Positions 22,710 to 34,760 of a stretch of DNA of 64,000 bases are shown one piece after another. Source of the DNA: Rheum nobile (lineage: Eukaryota > Streptophyta > Magnoliopsida > Caryophyllales > Polygonaceae); assembly GCA_027886185.1 (NCBI GenBank), contig WOAB01000619.1, forward strand, positions 9,920,001 to 9,984,000. The letters are read 5' to 3'. Each line of letters opens with the position of its first letter. Position 1 is the first letter of the stretch. A program made the position numbers and the translations under genes. The notes under the pieces were generated by a model. The model worked only from the letters and a program-made list of their open reading frames with translations. It was not told the DNA's origin and made no database searches.

Positions 22710-23630
22710 TCAAGGCGTTCCAAAATGTCTCCCATAAGACTGGCTACTCGTGCACGGTCTCTTCGGACTAGGCTCACCATCGAGCTCTGGCGATGGGTTT
22801 CGCACCCGACTTGACCCTGAAGCACATGGTCCAATTTCAGTCATGGTAAGGTATGGGTCGTCCATGACTGGTCCTCCTATCCCAGCCCTTCTCTGAGTGT
22901 TGGCGATCAGCTCATCCCATTGACGCTCATGTTCTGCAGAGATTACCTCGCTCTGGCGGAGGATCTCCTACAGCTCGGATTCTGACCTCCTTCTTCTTGG
23001 AGTAGGGATAGGCTGAGATTCCCTGTCACTTCTCCTAATACCGTACTCGGTATACAGTGCCTCTCAATCAGCTTCTGACATGGGTGCGTACTCTGGCACT
23101 GGTGGCAACTCTTGCATAGGTGGTAACTCTATATTGGGGTGAATAAATTGTATCCCCGTTTCCTGACTATCCACCAGCAAGTGCCTCAAGTCATCGGACT
23201 CCTGGTTTTGTCCGCTGAGGTCCATCTCGGTATCCTCCTCGGGATCATCCTCGATGGGGTCCTCTTCCTCTTCTTCCTCTTCGGGGTCATCCTCTATGGG
23301 GTCCTCTTCCTCTTCTTCCTCCTCGCTCCCTTCAATAATCATATCCATCAGGTAATCGTTATGGTAGTACCCTCTCGCGTACCTCGACGATTCATCTCCT
23401 TGCATTGCTTCCTCCCTTGCTGGCTCCACTGGTGCTGTCACAGGAACTACAACATTCCTTGACACCAGCACTACCGACTCAGGAAGCACATGCTTGATCT
23501 CCTCAGATGGGCTGCTCGGGCCTCCAATCTCGAAGCATCTCTGGGGTATAGGGAAGTCTAGCCTCTCGGTAGACGGTGAATCCATCTCGGCATCTTCTGA
23601 CCCCTTCTTCAGAGATATACATGCACCCAT
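22710..23630 (-). pseudogene. Extra acidic reading frame upstream of gag in the Tekay-like element
   Basis: Starts MGACISLKKG at 23630, about 210 bp inside the 5' LTR border. The first 188 codons are open and include two runs of 'EEEEEEEDPIEDDPEE' type, predicted to be highly acidic and disordered. After a TGA at 23064-23066 the frame stays open except for one TAG (about 22972) until a TGA at 22710-22712, about 306 codons in all. Both internal stops could be CGA-to-TGA and CAG-to-TAG changes. MGAC resembles an N-myristoylation start, but that is a guess. No domain is recognised. Chromoviruses usually have a single gag-pol frame. Confidence 0.6.
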
Positions 23631-23824
23631 CTCCTATAGGATAACGATGAAGGAATTAGTCTTTCTAGACATAGAAGCAAGCTTACTATATCAGACTATC
23701 CAGAAGACATGACTATGAACGGTGTTTTTAAATTCTTTTTACTTTGAAAATTCAGAGCCCTTTTTAAAGCATTTTCGAAAACGGATAAATGGTTTATAAA
23801 ATCCCAAACCCGTTTTAAAACGTT

Positions 23825-23838
23825 TGGCTCTGATATCA
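23825..23838 (-). other. Primer binding site of the Tekay-like element (initiator Met tRNA)
   Basis: Minus strand 'tgatatcagagcca', four bases inside the 5' LTR end. It matches the plant iMet-tRNA complement tggtatcagagcca with one mismatch. Confidence 0.88.
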
Positions 23839-23842
23839 CAAC

Positions 23843-26257
23843 TGTAACACCCCCAAAACTTAACCCTTTTGGAAAGGTATTACCGCCAGTGACCCCAGTG
23901 TTCCTTACCGAGATCACCCAAGGCTTTACCGTTAAAATACAATTTATGAAATACAAATGATACATAATGATCAAAGCATTCAATCCCAAACATAACATTG
24001 TCAAGGAAACAGAGTTACGGGATTACAACCCAATCCCGAATAGGCCAACACAGAGTTTAAACCAAAAACAGCGGAAGTCTTAGAAAGTACATTACAGCCA
24101 ACGTCATTGTCCAAAATATCTCAACCTGATTAAAGAAATAATTAAAATGTTCAAAAACCACCGCCGACTCCATAGTCCTTCTAATCTTCTGAGCTACTTT
24201 CTATCTGATGTGCCGAATCGAACGGATGACACCAGCCCACATGCAGAGAACAAAGTTCGTGGGTTAGTCTACTTGAATAGACTAGCAAGGGTACAAAGCA
24301 GAATGGTTCGAAGCAGTCGTATTGGGTTAGACTCATCGCTTCTCGAATAATAATCGATGACGATAGTCAACCATCATACTCCTATTGAAATAAACAAGAG
24401 GTATGCACAAGAGAAGATTCTGGAAGACTGAATCTTCACAGACATCGACTCGAAAGAAGACTCCAACGGAAATGAGTCTTTAAGGAAATATGACAAATCT
24501 GGAATGTTACAGAATCATACAACAATGATTTAAAAGTTGACTGAGATGCTTCGGTTCACGACCAACCTCATCGCATACAGCGAATCCAGATTAGAAAGAG
24601 AACGTACTATGATCAAAGTCGAGACGAGTTTTCCTAGCTGCACTATAACTTAGCTGCACTACTCGCCCAAGGCTTATTAATTATGTGCGTCAGAGTAGCA
24701 CTTATCTGATTTATGTTTCAAAAACACACATCACGTTTATTAGACTTTTACATGTGTACCCCATCATTGGGACGACACATCTTAGTATACGTTTCGTCGA
24801 GAGTGACGTATACCGGAAGGTTTGTGACACCAGCTAAGTGTCCTGTCTCTACACACTTGTGAAAGAGACCGATCATGATCTTAGAATAGTACCAGATGGA
24901 GACAAGCCACCCCGATACCAGATTATAAAGAAACGACTGGACAGAGTCCGAGTAACGTTCCTATCTAACAGTGCTAACTAAACAGTTACAGCACAACAAC
25001 AGTTACAGGATAAATCCACATAAAGGCCCGAAAGGCGATCACAGATAATAGCGTTGTTCTAACAGATATACAACCTATTATATGATTTTCAAAACAGTTT
25101 ATCAAAACCGTTTCCAGACAAACAGAGTATTCATTCCAAATTAATTACTCAGATAAACTACTGATAATTAATGTAAATATGAAACGAACGAGCAAGAGCG
25201 AACAGCCACTTGCCTTAATCCGCAGAATAGCCTAACGACGACAACTGGATTCCGGGCTCGACACGGGTATAGCTCCGACAGCACAACAACCTTCGAGTCG
25301 ACCCATAAAAGGAACCCTAAGTTAGATCCGACATAACCACAGTACGAATCTAAAAACGATGAAAGAGAACGAAAGGAAAGACGCCACAACCACAACCAAC
25401 CAAGCCAGAGCCACGAAGGCATTCTGGGCACTGGCGGCGGTCGCTGTTCTTGGCGGCGGTCGCCGCAGTTCATCACGGCGGTCGCCGTGAAGAACTCAGA
25501 CGACAGAATGGCGAGAAAACTCACCCCAAATCACGATCGACTCGGCCTCCTTCGACTTGTTTGGGTTCTGACGTCCAAAGGCAACCACAAGCTCCTCGAA
25601 GGGCTACTGGAACAACACCAAAGGCCACCGGCGAAAGCTTCAGAATTCCGGCGAGAGGCACAAACTCCGGCGAGAGGAAGATTTGAGGATTTCAGCTTGA
25701 TTTGTGCATGAATCCGATCCCAATCCTCTTCCTTTTATAGCCACAGATCATGTGGACACCGCGATGGTCTAAACGAGACGTGGCGAGGCTAAATCGGTGC
25801 CTTGTCAGACGTCTCCGGCGACCAACGGATATTGACCCTTGGGTAATCACGGCGGGCGCCGCAATTTTGCCTACGGCGGGCACGCGAAGGATGCCGTAAT
25901 TACGGCGGTCGCCGTTCTTCGGCTCTTCGCGCCCAGCTGGAAGGCGAGGGCACTGTTGCCTCGAGCCTTTTGCGGCGGTCGCCGCCTTACCTACGGCGGT
26001 CGCCGCCACTGTGACGTTGCCCTTCTCAGCTTTTGGATGACAACGACTTTAACCCGGGATAAAAATTATCATACGCGAATGCGTATAAACATTCGAAGCA
26101 CGTCGTCTGTATTTTATTTCACTGAGAAAAATAATACAGATATAGAGCACATTACAGAATGTCTCAAGCTACATGAATTAAATCCGACGTACACAACGGG
26201 TACTCGGGAAAATTCCAAAATTCCCAAAATAACCTTACAAAAATACGGGGTATCACA
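23843..26257 (-). repeat. Tekay-like 5' LTR
   Basis: 2415 bp; starts tgtaacaccccc and ends tatcaca in plus orientation. Carries the active-side promoter: TATA at 25731-25740 on the minus strand, a CG-rich array upstream (25848-26010) and another downstream (25433-25497). Followed by TTACG (26258-26262) and then the rest of the CRM LTR. Confidence 0.93.
25731..26010 (-). promoter_or_regulatory. Tekay-like 5' LTR promoter with upstream CG-rich array
   Basis: Minus-strand TATA 'ctataaaagg' at 25731-25740. From about 107 to 270 bp upstream lie repeated near-palindromes of the form cggcgNNcgccg, such as 'cggcgggcgccg' and 'cggcggtcgccg'. The array could bind transcription factors or act as a CpG-dense methylation target. 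Function is inferred from position. Confidence 0.6.
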
Positions 26258-26262
26258 TTACG

Positions 26263-26631
26263 TCTAATTTATAATCAAAGCTTAAGTTGAGAGCCCTAAT
26301 TGCCTCATTCCTTTGATCGAACGTCAAAACCCTAAATCTATCTTCTCATCTTTTTCACTCCGCTATCAACGCTACGGCCACGCTCGATCCATCGAGCCAC
26401 CAATCCTTCCAGCGTGCCTAGTCCTGAGGCCGCGAGTCACACACACACCATCGCATCGCTATCGTTAGCGTTGTGACACCCCACCGTCATCACACTGCAT
26501 CGCCACCGTCACCGCACTCCATTACTCACGAGGTATGACAAACATCGCGTTCCATCACTCAACACTTGAAGACTAGACGCGCGACTCACCACCAAGACCT
26601 AAATCCGACATCCGAAGGCAGGAACGCATCA
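26263..26631 (+). repeat. CRM left (5') LTR, second part
   Basis: Continues the LTR after the Tekay insertion and matches 39767-40135. Ends 'aacgcatca'. Together the two parts give 760 bp, equal to the right LTR. Confidence 0.93.
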
Positions 26632-26633
26632 AC

Positions 26634-26646
26634 TGGCATCAGAGCC
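26634..26646 (+). other. Primer binding site of the CRM element
   Basis: 'tggcatcagagcc' begins two bases after the LTR end and matches the iMet-tRNA complement with one mismatch. Confidence 0.85.
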
Positions 26647-27480
26647 TTTGGTCTTGTAAGTCGCTATCCCAAGTGCATTAGTTCACGAATTTTTTTTCTT
26701 GCCAACATCCATTGCTTCCGCCATCATCATTTTAACACAAAAAAATTCATTTGCCATTGTTACGGAAATTTTGCTTGCCATCACCTTTGGTTACTCAAGT
26801 CAAGCACTTGGCCGATTTTTTTTCCCCCATTCTACGCGATATTTGGTGTGATTTGTTAGTTCGAGATCTTCCGAGATTTGAGTGATTGATTGCTGATTTT
26901 CTTGCGTAAAATATCACTAATATCTTGCGTAATTTGAATTCTAGTTGTAACCATCAAATCTACGAAATCTTTCTCTCTCCAATCACGAAATATTGTGTGA
27001 TTTTCTTTCTTAAGTTACCAAGGCCGTTATTTGTTTTGATTCCTTCTTATCCGAGATCTAATAAAAGTCAAAGATCTCGTGCATAATTCAAAAAAGATAT
27101 CGGAATTTTTTTTAAAGAAAAAAAACAAGATCCGATCTATAAGAAGTGGAAAGCCAAAATAAGGCAACCCTTCTTCTCCCTCTCGGCCTTGACTCATTTC
27201 TGTACCTCTTCGCCGTCTAGGTTCCTCCTAGAAGGTAAGTTATGATGTTAGCTATTGTTGATTGCTTGCGTAGATGTTAGGATTATTTGCTTAAGTCTTG
27301 TTTGTTTTTTGTACTTGCTTTTCACACCATTATTGTATTTACCCTTAGCCGCCCTCTCGGCACTCCTAAACTGCCCACCTTCATGGACTTGTGTGTCTTG
27401 TTTAGTGCTTACGTGATTCTTGGTTGCTTTTGTCTCTCGTTCGTTTTACTTGGATGTCTGGTCACATTGTCATAGGAAGC
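26647..27480 (+). other. CRM leader, no gene
   Basis: T-rich untranslated stretch between the primer site and the first gag methionine. Several 'gatct' and 'cgagat' words recur (26860-27100). A polypyrimidine run and 'ctaggttcctcctagaag' appear near 27220. Short open frames here look accidental. Confidence 0.6.
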
Positions 27481-29396
27481 ATGACGGCCCCGACTCATAA
27501 TCAAGGAGACAACAACGACACCGGCAACGCGCTGAACCCTTCTTTGGTTCCCCAACATGACCCCAACCTTGAAGATCCCATTCTGGAGCTCTCCGCTAAA
27601 CAACGCGAGATACAAGAGTTACGACGACAAGTTTCTCAACTCCAAGCAACACAGCGTGCTGCACCCGTGCTGCCAACGACGACAACAATGATTCCAATGG
27701 ATGTTGCGGGATGGCCGCGTCCCACTGAATTTGGGCCAAGCCAACCATGCATGGACAAGGGTAAAGGGTTGATGCCTTCGACCTCCAACCACGCCTCCAA
27801 TGGATTCAATCAGTGATAGAGAGTCGCCAAGGATATGTGTCGCAGCGCGAGCGCTACGCACCGCGAGCGCTATGCACCGCGAGCGCTACGCACCGCGAGC
27901 GCTACGCACCGCGAGCGCTATGCACCGCGAGCGCTACGCACCGCGAGCGCTATGCACCGCGAGCGCTACGCACCGCGAGCGCTACGCACTGCGAGCAACC
28001 CCTGCCGGCTACGACAGCGGCTCCGACCGCGATCATGATTCACAGGGTGAGTATTCTGAACCTTTTGACTTTCATGATAGGTATGCCGCCAGAGGAACTA
28101 GACGCCGCTGCGAGACTGCCTCAACGCCTCTTTCTGGCCGCACACGACACGATGAACGCGAATCAGGACTGCCGTATAGATCCTTTCGCACCACAGCCGT
28201 TGAGCCGCATCAGCGTCGCCATGATCCCACTCCAGTGCCCTTCGACGTAAATGACCACCTTGTCCATCAAAGCAAGCGAACACCACGATATGGCTCCGAT
28301 GGGTATGGTTCGACTCCGCCGACTATCCATGATGACTTCGACGAGTTCGACAACGAGGAGATGGAGGACGCAGGCATGATCAACCCCGGCTCCTACCATC
28401 CTCCCTTGGGTGATCCCATTGAGCTCTAGGACAGGCCCGCGGATTGGGTTCCGCCCTCACACCAGCAAGTGGGCCCACAACATCGCGTCTAAGGCGACAA
28501 TACGCGTGACACTCGTGGCCAATACCACGAGGACATGCCGTGTGACTTTCGTCGCTGCAATGATGCCCATGCTCCAACGCGGCGACATCAACGCACAGAG
28601 TACAATGCGCCAACAATGGTCTTCGCCACTGACGATGTCCAGGATGGCCGCACTCGCCGTCAACTTCGTTGCGCACAAGCCCCTGCACAACGCGCTTATG
28701 CGTCCCAGTCTGCTCAACCCGTACCACGGCTTAGCCGCCACGAAGTAAAGGTCAAAATTGAGCATTTCTTTGGTGAATATGATCCGGCTGTTTTTCTTGA
28801 GTGAGTGCGGCTATAGAGTATACTTTGAGATATTGTCACATCCCCACGGACGAGCATGTTGACGCGGCAATGCTTCACTTCTGAGGCGCTGTATGCGTTT
28901 GGTGGCATGGGTTCGTTGATGACCGCGTTCGTCGACATCTTGTCCCCATCACCGAGTGGCATCAGCTTGTCTACGTCATGACACAGAAGTACGTGTTCGC
29001 CGACTATAGAAACCAGATGCGAATGGAGATTGCCATGGCGTGACAAGGCACCAAAATGCCTCTGGAGTTCTTCTCTCACTTGGAGGACATGTACTACAAG
29101 GCAAGCATAAGTGTCGCCCCATCCACCCTTCAGACAAAGTTTCTTAGTGGCTTGAATGTGTCAATCCGTGACCAGCTTGAGATTTTGCCAATCAAGGATC
29201 TCAACACCTTGACTCACACCGTGATGCAAATCCACAATCAACTCTCACATCGCCGTCAATCCCCTTGGCAAAATCAAGGCCAACGAAGGTATGATACTAA
29301 ACCTGGTCAATCCCTTACTACTAATGGGCGCGCCCATCCACAGGAACCACCGCGTCTAGCCAAGGACGACATGGCAAGACCACGACGCCAACCTCT
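27481..29396 (+). pseudogene. CRM gag, frameshifted
   Basis: Starts MTAPTHNQGDNN at 27481. A coiled segment 'KQREIQELRRQVSQLQ' follows, then the frame meets a 16-bp minisatellite (27847-27990) that shifts it. Later pieces in other frames include 'HEVKVKIEHFFGEYDPAVFLE' (about 28740-28804), the usual start of the Ty3 gag core, and 'MPLEFFSHLEDMYYKAS' and 'KFLSGLNVSIRDQLEI' from 29056. Stops and shifts near 28430, 28805 and 29042 show the gene is dead. The product would form the particle shell. Confidence 0.75.
27847..27990. repeat. 16-bp minisatellite inside CRM gag, nine copies
   Basis: Nine head-to-tail copies of gcgagcgctaYgcacc with only C/T variation at one position (last base T in copy nine), plus a partial tenth. 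Because 16 is not a multiple of three, successive copies fall in different frames; all three plus-strand frames stay open through the array. Confidence 0.97.
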
Positions 29397-30536
29397 AATG
29401 TGGCTCGCGCGACACAACCAAATGGCTCCTCACCGGCCACTGAGCGCGCATGTGACCTTGAATGTTTCAAGTGTGGAGGGCGAGGCCACTACAAAAGGGA
29501 TTGTCCAAACAACAAGAAGGTCCTCTTCTCCAACATTGCCGCGGGCTATGAATCTTACGAGGAGGAGGAGACCCAGCTGGAGACCATCGAAGAAGGAATC
29601 GAGGATCACAACGAGGACGCCTACACGTGTGAAGCCACCGTGCTCCATGACGGCACACCCCTCAGCCTTGTCACGCGCCGTATCCTTACTGTCAAGGAGG
29701 CCACACTAGTCGACCAACGCGAGAACCTATTCCACACGCGTTGCCTGGTCAAGACGGCGTCCTTGAGTGTCATCATTGATGGAGGTAGCTGCTGTAATAT
29801 AATCAATGAGAAAGTGGTCAACCATTTCAACCTGCCGACCACGCCTCACCCATAACCCTATGGCCTACAGTGGATTTCTTCGAGTCTGGTAACTCGACAA
29901 TGTCTTATCTCTTTTTCCATTGGCCAATATTCAGACTCGGTCCTATGTGATGTCATTGCGATGGATGCCACACATCTTTTGTTGGGGCGCCCATGGCAAT
30001 TCGACAGGCGCGTTCTTCACGATGGCTATTTAAACACTTACGTGTTTACTTACCACGGGAAGCGCATCACCCTCTTACCCATGTCTCCACATGAGATTTT
30101 ACAGGATCAGGTTGAGCGCGATTGCCAAAAGGCGTTGGAATCAGCCAAGGCCGTGGCAACGCCACCGCAAGCCCACACAAATTCTGGTGAATCTTCAACG
30201 ATCCCAGGCACTGGCAACAGGAGATCGCGTACTCCCTCAGGGCAAAACAACGCTTCCAACAACAACTCGCCCAAGGATAGAACGCGTTGCCCAAACAGTG
30301 TGAGTATCGCGCCAACAAGTGTCGCGTTGCAAGGCAGCTATGAGCACAGATTGCTACTCGCGCGGCCCAGATACCTCACTGCCACCTTGAGCGGCAAGGC
30401 GCCATGTTTCCTGTTGGTGCCCACTCCATGCATTCCAGAGACGCCCATCGCCGACCCTTTGCCGAGTGCCATCAATGCGTTGCTAGCCGAGTTCGATGAC
30501 GTGTTTCTGGAGGAGCTTCCGTAGGGCCTTCCACCA
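29397..30536 (+). pseudogene. CRM zinc knuckle and protease region
   Basis: 'CFKCGGRGHYKRDC' (about 29463-29504) is the single CCHC knuckle usual in CRM gag. An acidic linker follows, then the protease region 'ASLSVIIDGGSCCNIIN' with the DGGS form of the active site, and from 29961 'MDATHLLLGRPWQFDRRVLHDG', which follows the protease flap in relatives. A stop near 29853 and a TAG at 30522-30524 break the frame. 'LLAEFDDVFLEELP' leads into the reverse transcriptase. Confidence 0.82.
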
Positions 30537-31934
30537 TTGTGTTGTATTGAGCATCAAATGGATTTGGTGCCAGGTGCCTCACTGCCCAACCGCGATGCCT
30601 ATCGCACCGGCCCTGAGGAAACAAAGAAGTTACAACGCCAGGTGCAGGAACTGCTGGATCGCGGCTACGTGAGGGAATCCCTAAGCTCTTGCGTTGTACC
30701 CGTGATCCTCGTGCCCAAAAAATATGGATCATGGCGCATGTGTGTCGACTGTCACGCCATCAATCAGATTACGGTGAAGTACAGGCACCCGATCCCGCGC
30801 CTCGACGACATGCTCGATGAGCTACACAGCGCGATCCACTTCTCCAAAATTGACTTGAAGAGCGGCTATCACCAAATTCGCATGAAGGAGGGTGATGAAT
30901 GGAAGACCGCATTCAAGACGAAATATGACCTTTATGAATGGCTCGTCGTGCCTTTTGGGCTCACTAACGCCCCAAGCACGTTCATGAGGCTGATGAACCA
31001 CATTCTGAGGGAATTTTTGGGCAAATTTGTTGTGGTTTATTTTGATGACATTTTGGTGTATTCACGTAGTCTTGATGAGCATGTAGAGCACCTTAGGCTT
31101 GTGTTAGAGTGCTTAAGATGTGAGCAATTGTATGTCAACCTCAGCAAGTGTCGTTTTTGCTCCGACACCACTAACTTTTTGGGCTACGTGGTCTCCAAAG
31201 ATGGCCTCCGCATGGATGAAGACAAGGTGAAGGCAATCCGAGATTGGCCCACACCTACAACTCCAACCATGGTTCGCAGCTTCCTTGGCTTGGCAGGATT
31301 TTACCGGAGGTTTGTCCACAACTTCAGCTCCATCGCCGCGCCTCTCCATGAGCTCACAAGGAAGGGCGCCGTGGTGAATTGGTTGGAACACCACGAGAAT
31401 GCATTCATCGCGTTAAAAGATGCCCTGTGCAACGCGCCCCTTCTCCAACTTCCAGACTTCAACAAACACTTTGAGATTGAATGCGACGCGTCAAATGTCG
31501 ACATTGGCGGCGTCTTGCACCAGGATAAGAGGCCCATCGCGTTTTTCAGTGAGAAGCTCACCGGGGCCACCTTGAACTATTCCACTTACAACAAGGAGTT
31601 TTACGCACTCGTCTGCGTGCTCAAGACCTAGCAGCACTACCTCTGGCCACGAGAGTTCGTCATCCACTCGGACCACGCGGCCATTAGCTACTTGAAGAGC
31701 CAGGCACACCTAAGCTGTCGCCATGCGCGTTGGGTGGAATTCATGGAAACATTCCCCTACGTCGTTGTGAACAAGAAAGGTAAGGAGAATATGGTCGCCG
31801 ATGCCCTTTCTCGCAGGTATAACCTCCTTACTCATCTTCAAACTAAGGATCTTAGCTTTGCTTTAATTAAGGATTTATACTTCATTGATCCCTTCTTTAA
31901 GCCTATTTTTTAGCACTGCCTTAGAGACCGCGAG
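30537..31934 (+). pseudogene. CRM reverse transcriptase and RNase H, interrupted at 31934
   Basis: The 364 codons from 30537 include 'YRHPIPRLDDMLDEL', 'FSKIDLKSGYHQIR', 'VPFGLTNAPSTFM' and the catalytic 'YFDDILVYS' box. RNase H shows 'FEIECDASNVDIGGVL', 'NYSTYNKEFYALVCVL' and, after a TAG at 31629-31631, 'VIHSDHAAISYL' and 'ENMVADALSRR'. A further TAG lies at 31911-31913. The Athila-type gag-only element enters at 31935; the frame resumes at 38205. Confidence 0.92.
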
Positions 31935-33415
31935 TGACGAGGCTAAAAGTGCGCAATGCAAATATCGTTGATTAGCCTTATCAAAGTAAAAAGTCCTAAC
32001 AGACCTACTAAATAGATGTATAGTAAGCAAGAAAGGGTCGAACCCACAGGGAAGGTCTAATGCAGTATGCAATTGTGAATGACAAGTAACAAGCAGGGGG
32101 GTTTAGTTATCACGAGAAAGCAAAGCAAGCAAAGCAAACAAGTTTGGTTGAGTTGAGAAAATATAATGGGAAAGTAGTCCTAATAGAGCGAGATCCACAA
32201 TACAGAGATATAATTTGATCACAGAAATCTATGTAATCCAAGTTCTTTTACTATCCTTATAGTTGTTCCCACCCTGATCTTAAGTACTATCGATTCTCAC
32301 AGTTGTCGATAGACTTATCACTATGTCACTGGTAAAGTACCTCCGATTCTCACAGTTGTCGGTATACTTTATCACCAACAAAGCAATAGCAATACACACA
32401 AGGATATAGGATACATGCAAATAGAAAGACGTATTAATACTCGCATGCAACTGATTCTCACTCACAATTTTACGCTCGGAACCCCTATACGCATAATTGT
32501 GTTTGCTACTAGATATGCACTCAGAACCCCTATATGCAATCCTAGCAATTGATAAAAAGTATTCAACCTAGTTGATCAGGCTAAGAAGAACAATAAGAAA
32601 TCAATATTCAATATAACCAAGAGAATGAAACCAACACTTATAAGGATAAGAACAAGGAATAGAAATCTCACAAACACATCAACGGTATTGCTTCAATCGT
32701 CCAGTAGAACAAAGGGAAGTTAGTTCTTCATTCAAACGAGAATGAAAACCTAATAGAAAAGTAACCTGCGTAATGTAAAAGTGTCTGTCTCTGGGGCGTG
32801 ACTGCCCACTAAAGACCTAGAAAGAGGTCTTAAATAGGTTTAGCAAATAAGTTAACCTAATGGAAATAACAAAGGAAATAAAATAATAGAAATAAGAAAG
32901 TCCGAAATGCAATAAAGGAAATAAAATCTTCTGCTGGCCGCGAGGCGTGACGTACCCACCGCGGGGCGTCAGTCTTCTAGTTGCCTTCTCTGAGATCCAC
33001 CGCCGGGTCGCGGTGGCTTATGGCGCGGGGCGTCAAGTTCCACCGCGGGGCGGTGAGTTCCACCGCGGGGCGGCGGTGCCTTTTTCAACTTCTGCGACAC
33101 TTTAGTAAAAATGCCATAACTTTTGATTCCCAACTCGGATTGCGTTCCTATTTTGAGGACTTGCAGTAGACTTCACGATCTAACTCCTCGAATTGGAATC
33201 ACTTCATTTGGACATCTGAGTAGAGAGAACGAACCATTTGAATTCAGCACATTGTTCTTCTACTCTTCAATACACTTCAAACCTCTATAAATCCCATGAT
33301 TTCTTCACTTCTCTACACAACTTCTGGATTACAGACTTAGCCACAAATCTCATCCTAAACTCCTCTAAATAATGCTAATAATTGCTAGTTAAGGTGCATG
33401 AAATGACACCTATCA
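31935..33415 (-). repeat. 3' LTR of the gag-only Athila element
   Basis: Plus orientation start tgacgaggctaaaagtg, end gacacctatca. Nearly identical to 36720-38199 with scattered single-base changes. CG-rich repeated phrases (ccgcggggcgg type) at 32937-33083. The adjacent 'aattccccca' (33416-33425) gives the polypurine tract tgggggaatt on the minus strand. Confidence 0.94.
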
Positions 33416-34760
33416 AATTCCCCCATACTTAGACCTTTACTCGTCCCGAGTAAGCTAATGATAAACCTACTCTCTCAATCGAACACCAAGGTCTCAGGAA
33501 GTACAAGAAAATATGACACCAGCAACTACAACATCTCAACAATCAGCTCCAGACAATCAAGCTAAAAGGGAAGCAGAGTACTTCCCCCAAGCTTATCCCA
33601 AACACCACAGAGTGAATCAAATCTAATCCTAATCTCCCATCTATCTTCTTATCTCTCCAGAGTGACCTACCCGAATCCTCCTTATAACTCCTCTTCTTGT
33701 GACGCCTCGCCAAGAATAATGAGAAATCCTAAAATCACTCTTCTTCTTTTCGCTCATTTTGCCAAGGCGCCCTTTCGGGTTTTCACCAAGCCACTCATTT
33801 CATTTTTCAATAGATGTACTCACATAAGCTCACGTCACTCTTGACCATATATTACCCTAGCCTAATGCTGGTCCAAGCCACCTGCTTATTGCCTAGGCCG
33901 CCCTTTCGGGTTTTCGACCTATCCCAGGATTTCTAATGTATGCCTTTTTTCAATTTTTGGCTTTTTCATTTTTTAATTTTTCTCCTCAACAACGTAGCAA
34001 GTATAGAACTCTCCCCCATGCTTAAACATTGCATTGTCCTCAATGTAATGAAAGACAAAAGAATAAAGCACAGGGAAAAGCAAAAAATAACTCACAAACG
34101 TCGCCAAGCTGCTTGGACACTGTAGGTGTCGCTGGCGGTCTTCTCAATAAATGCCCAGGTCTCTGGTGTTGGGCGGGTGTCTTCATCAACTCTATAATCT
34201 TCTCCTACCGTGCAATCAAAAGGGAACCACTTTGGTGAGTAGTGATAAAACAATGATAGTAGGGTTGCACGGCCTTCTAGGAACACATGGTGGAGCCCAG
34301 ATGTAATCATGGTGTGGACTCTAGTGTTCCTCCTCCTCAGCGGTCAATTGTAGGGCCATCATCGTTGTCAAATAAAAATGTGGGGTGAATGTATCTTCCT
34401 TGACAACATGATGCACACCATCTCCATAGGGAACTCTAGACAGCCGGCCCTCGGTACCTTTTTTTTTTTTGATTTTTTTTTTGATTTTTTTTGCCCCCCG
34501 TTTAAGGTTTTTTCGGGGAGTGACTTAGTGCAGGGAAAAAGAAGACTTACAATGGTGTGGGAAACACCTTCTTCAATTCGCATAGGGTCTCCTCCCTGCA
34601 GGTTAGTCGGAAACAAAGCAAAACAAAAACAAAGCAAAAACATACTAAAGAAAAAATATAAAAACAAAGAAAGAAAAAACAAGGGAAAAGAAAAACATAC
34701 CTCGGGTTGCCTCCCGGATAGCGCCTTAGTTATTGTCATGGCTTGACATCCTGCTCATTC
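33416..34760 (-). other. 3' untranslated region of the gag-only Athila element
   Basis: No protein domain. Contains two 'ccctttcgggtttt' motifs (33770-33783, 33901-33914), a long T run (34459-34492) followed by 'ccccgtttaaggttttttcgggg' (34496-34518), and a 'tccctgcagg' block with 'cgggttgcctcccgg' (34593-34720). The same words recur in the same order in the larger Athila-type element (44565-47230). Frames on both strands at 34368-34746 reflect homopolymer runs. Confidence 0.7.

Larger units (their letters stand above)
15225..26257 (-). mobile_element. Tekay-like Ty3 chromovirus, nearly complete, 11.0 kb
   Basis: Flanked by TTACG duplications. LTRs 15225-17660 (2436 bp, 3' end of the element) and 23843-26257 (2415 bp, 5' end) start tgtaacaccccc and end tatcaca in plus orientation. 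On the minus strand: iMet primer site, an extra acidic frame, gag with two zinc knuckles, protease, reverse transcriptase, RNase H, integrase with a chromodomain-like C-terminus, polypurine tract. One frame covers gag-pol and is broken by three nonsense codons, each readable as a C-to-T change. Long LTRs and the sequence style suggest the Tekay/Del clade; this is from recall and not from a tree. Confidence 0.9.

Noticed and set aside
23696..24350. Frames in the Tekay LTR that also occur at 15129-15732
   Set aside because: Both copies are LTR sequence; the repetition comes from the LTR pair and no domain is present.
27835..28038. Possible CRISPR-like or coding repeat at the 16-bp array
   Set aside because: Repeats are contiguous without spacers in a plant retrotransposon gag; it is a minisatellite.
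28380..28765. Minus-strand frames opposite CRM gag
   Set aside because: Shadow frames of GC-rich gag sequence without any domain.
34368..34746. Mirror frames of about 120 codons on both strands
   Set aside because: Caused by long T and A runs in the 3' region of the gag-only Athila element.
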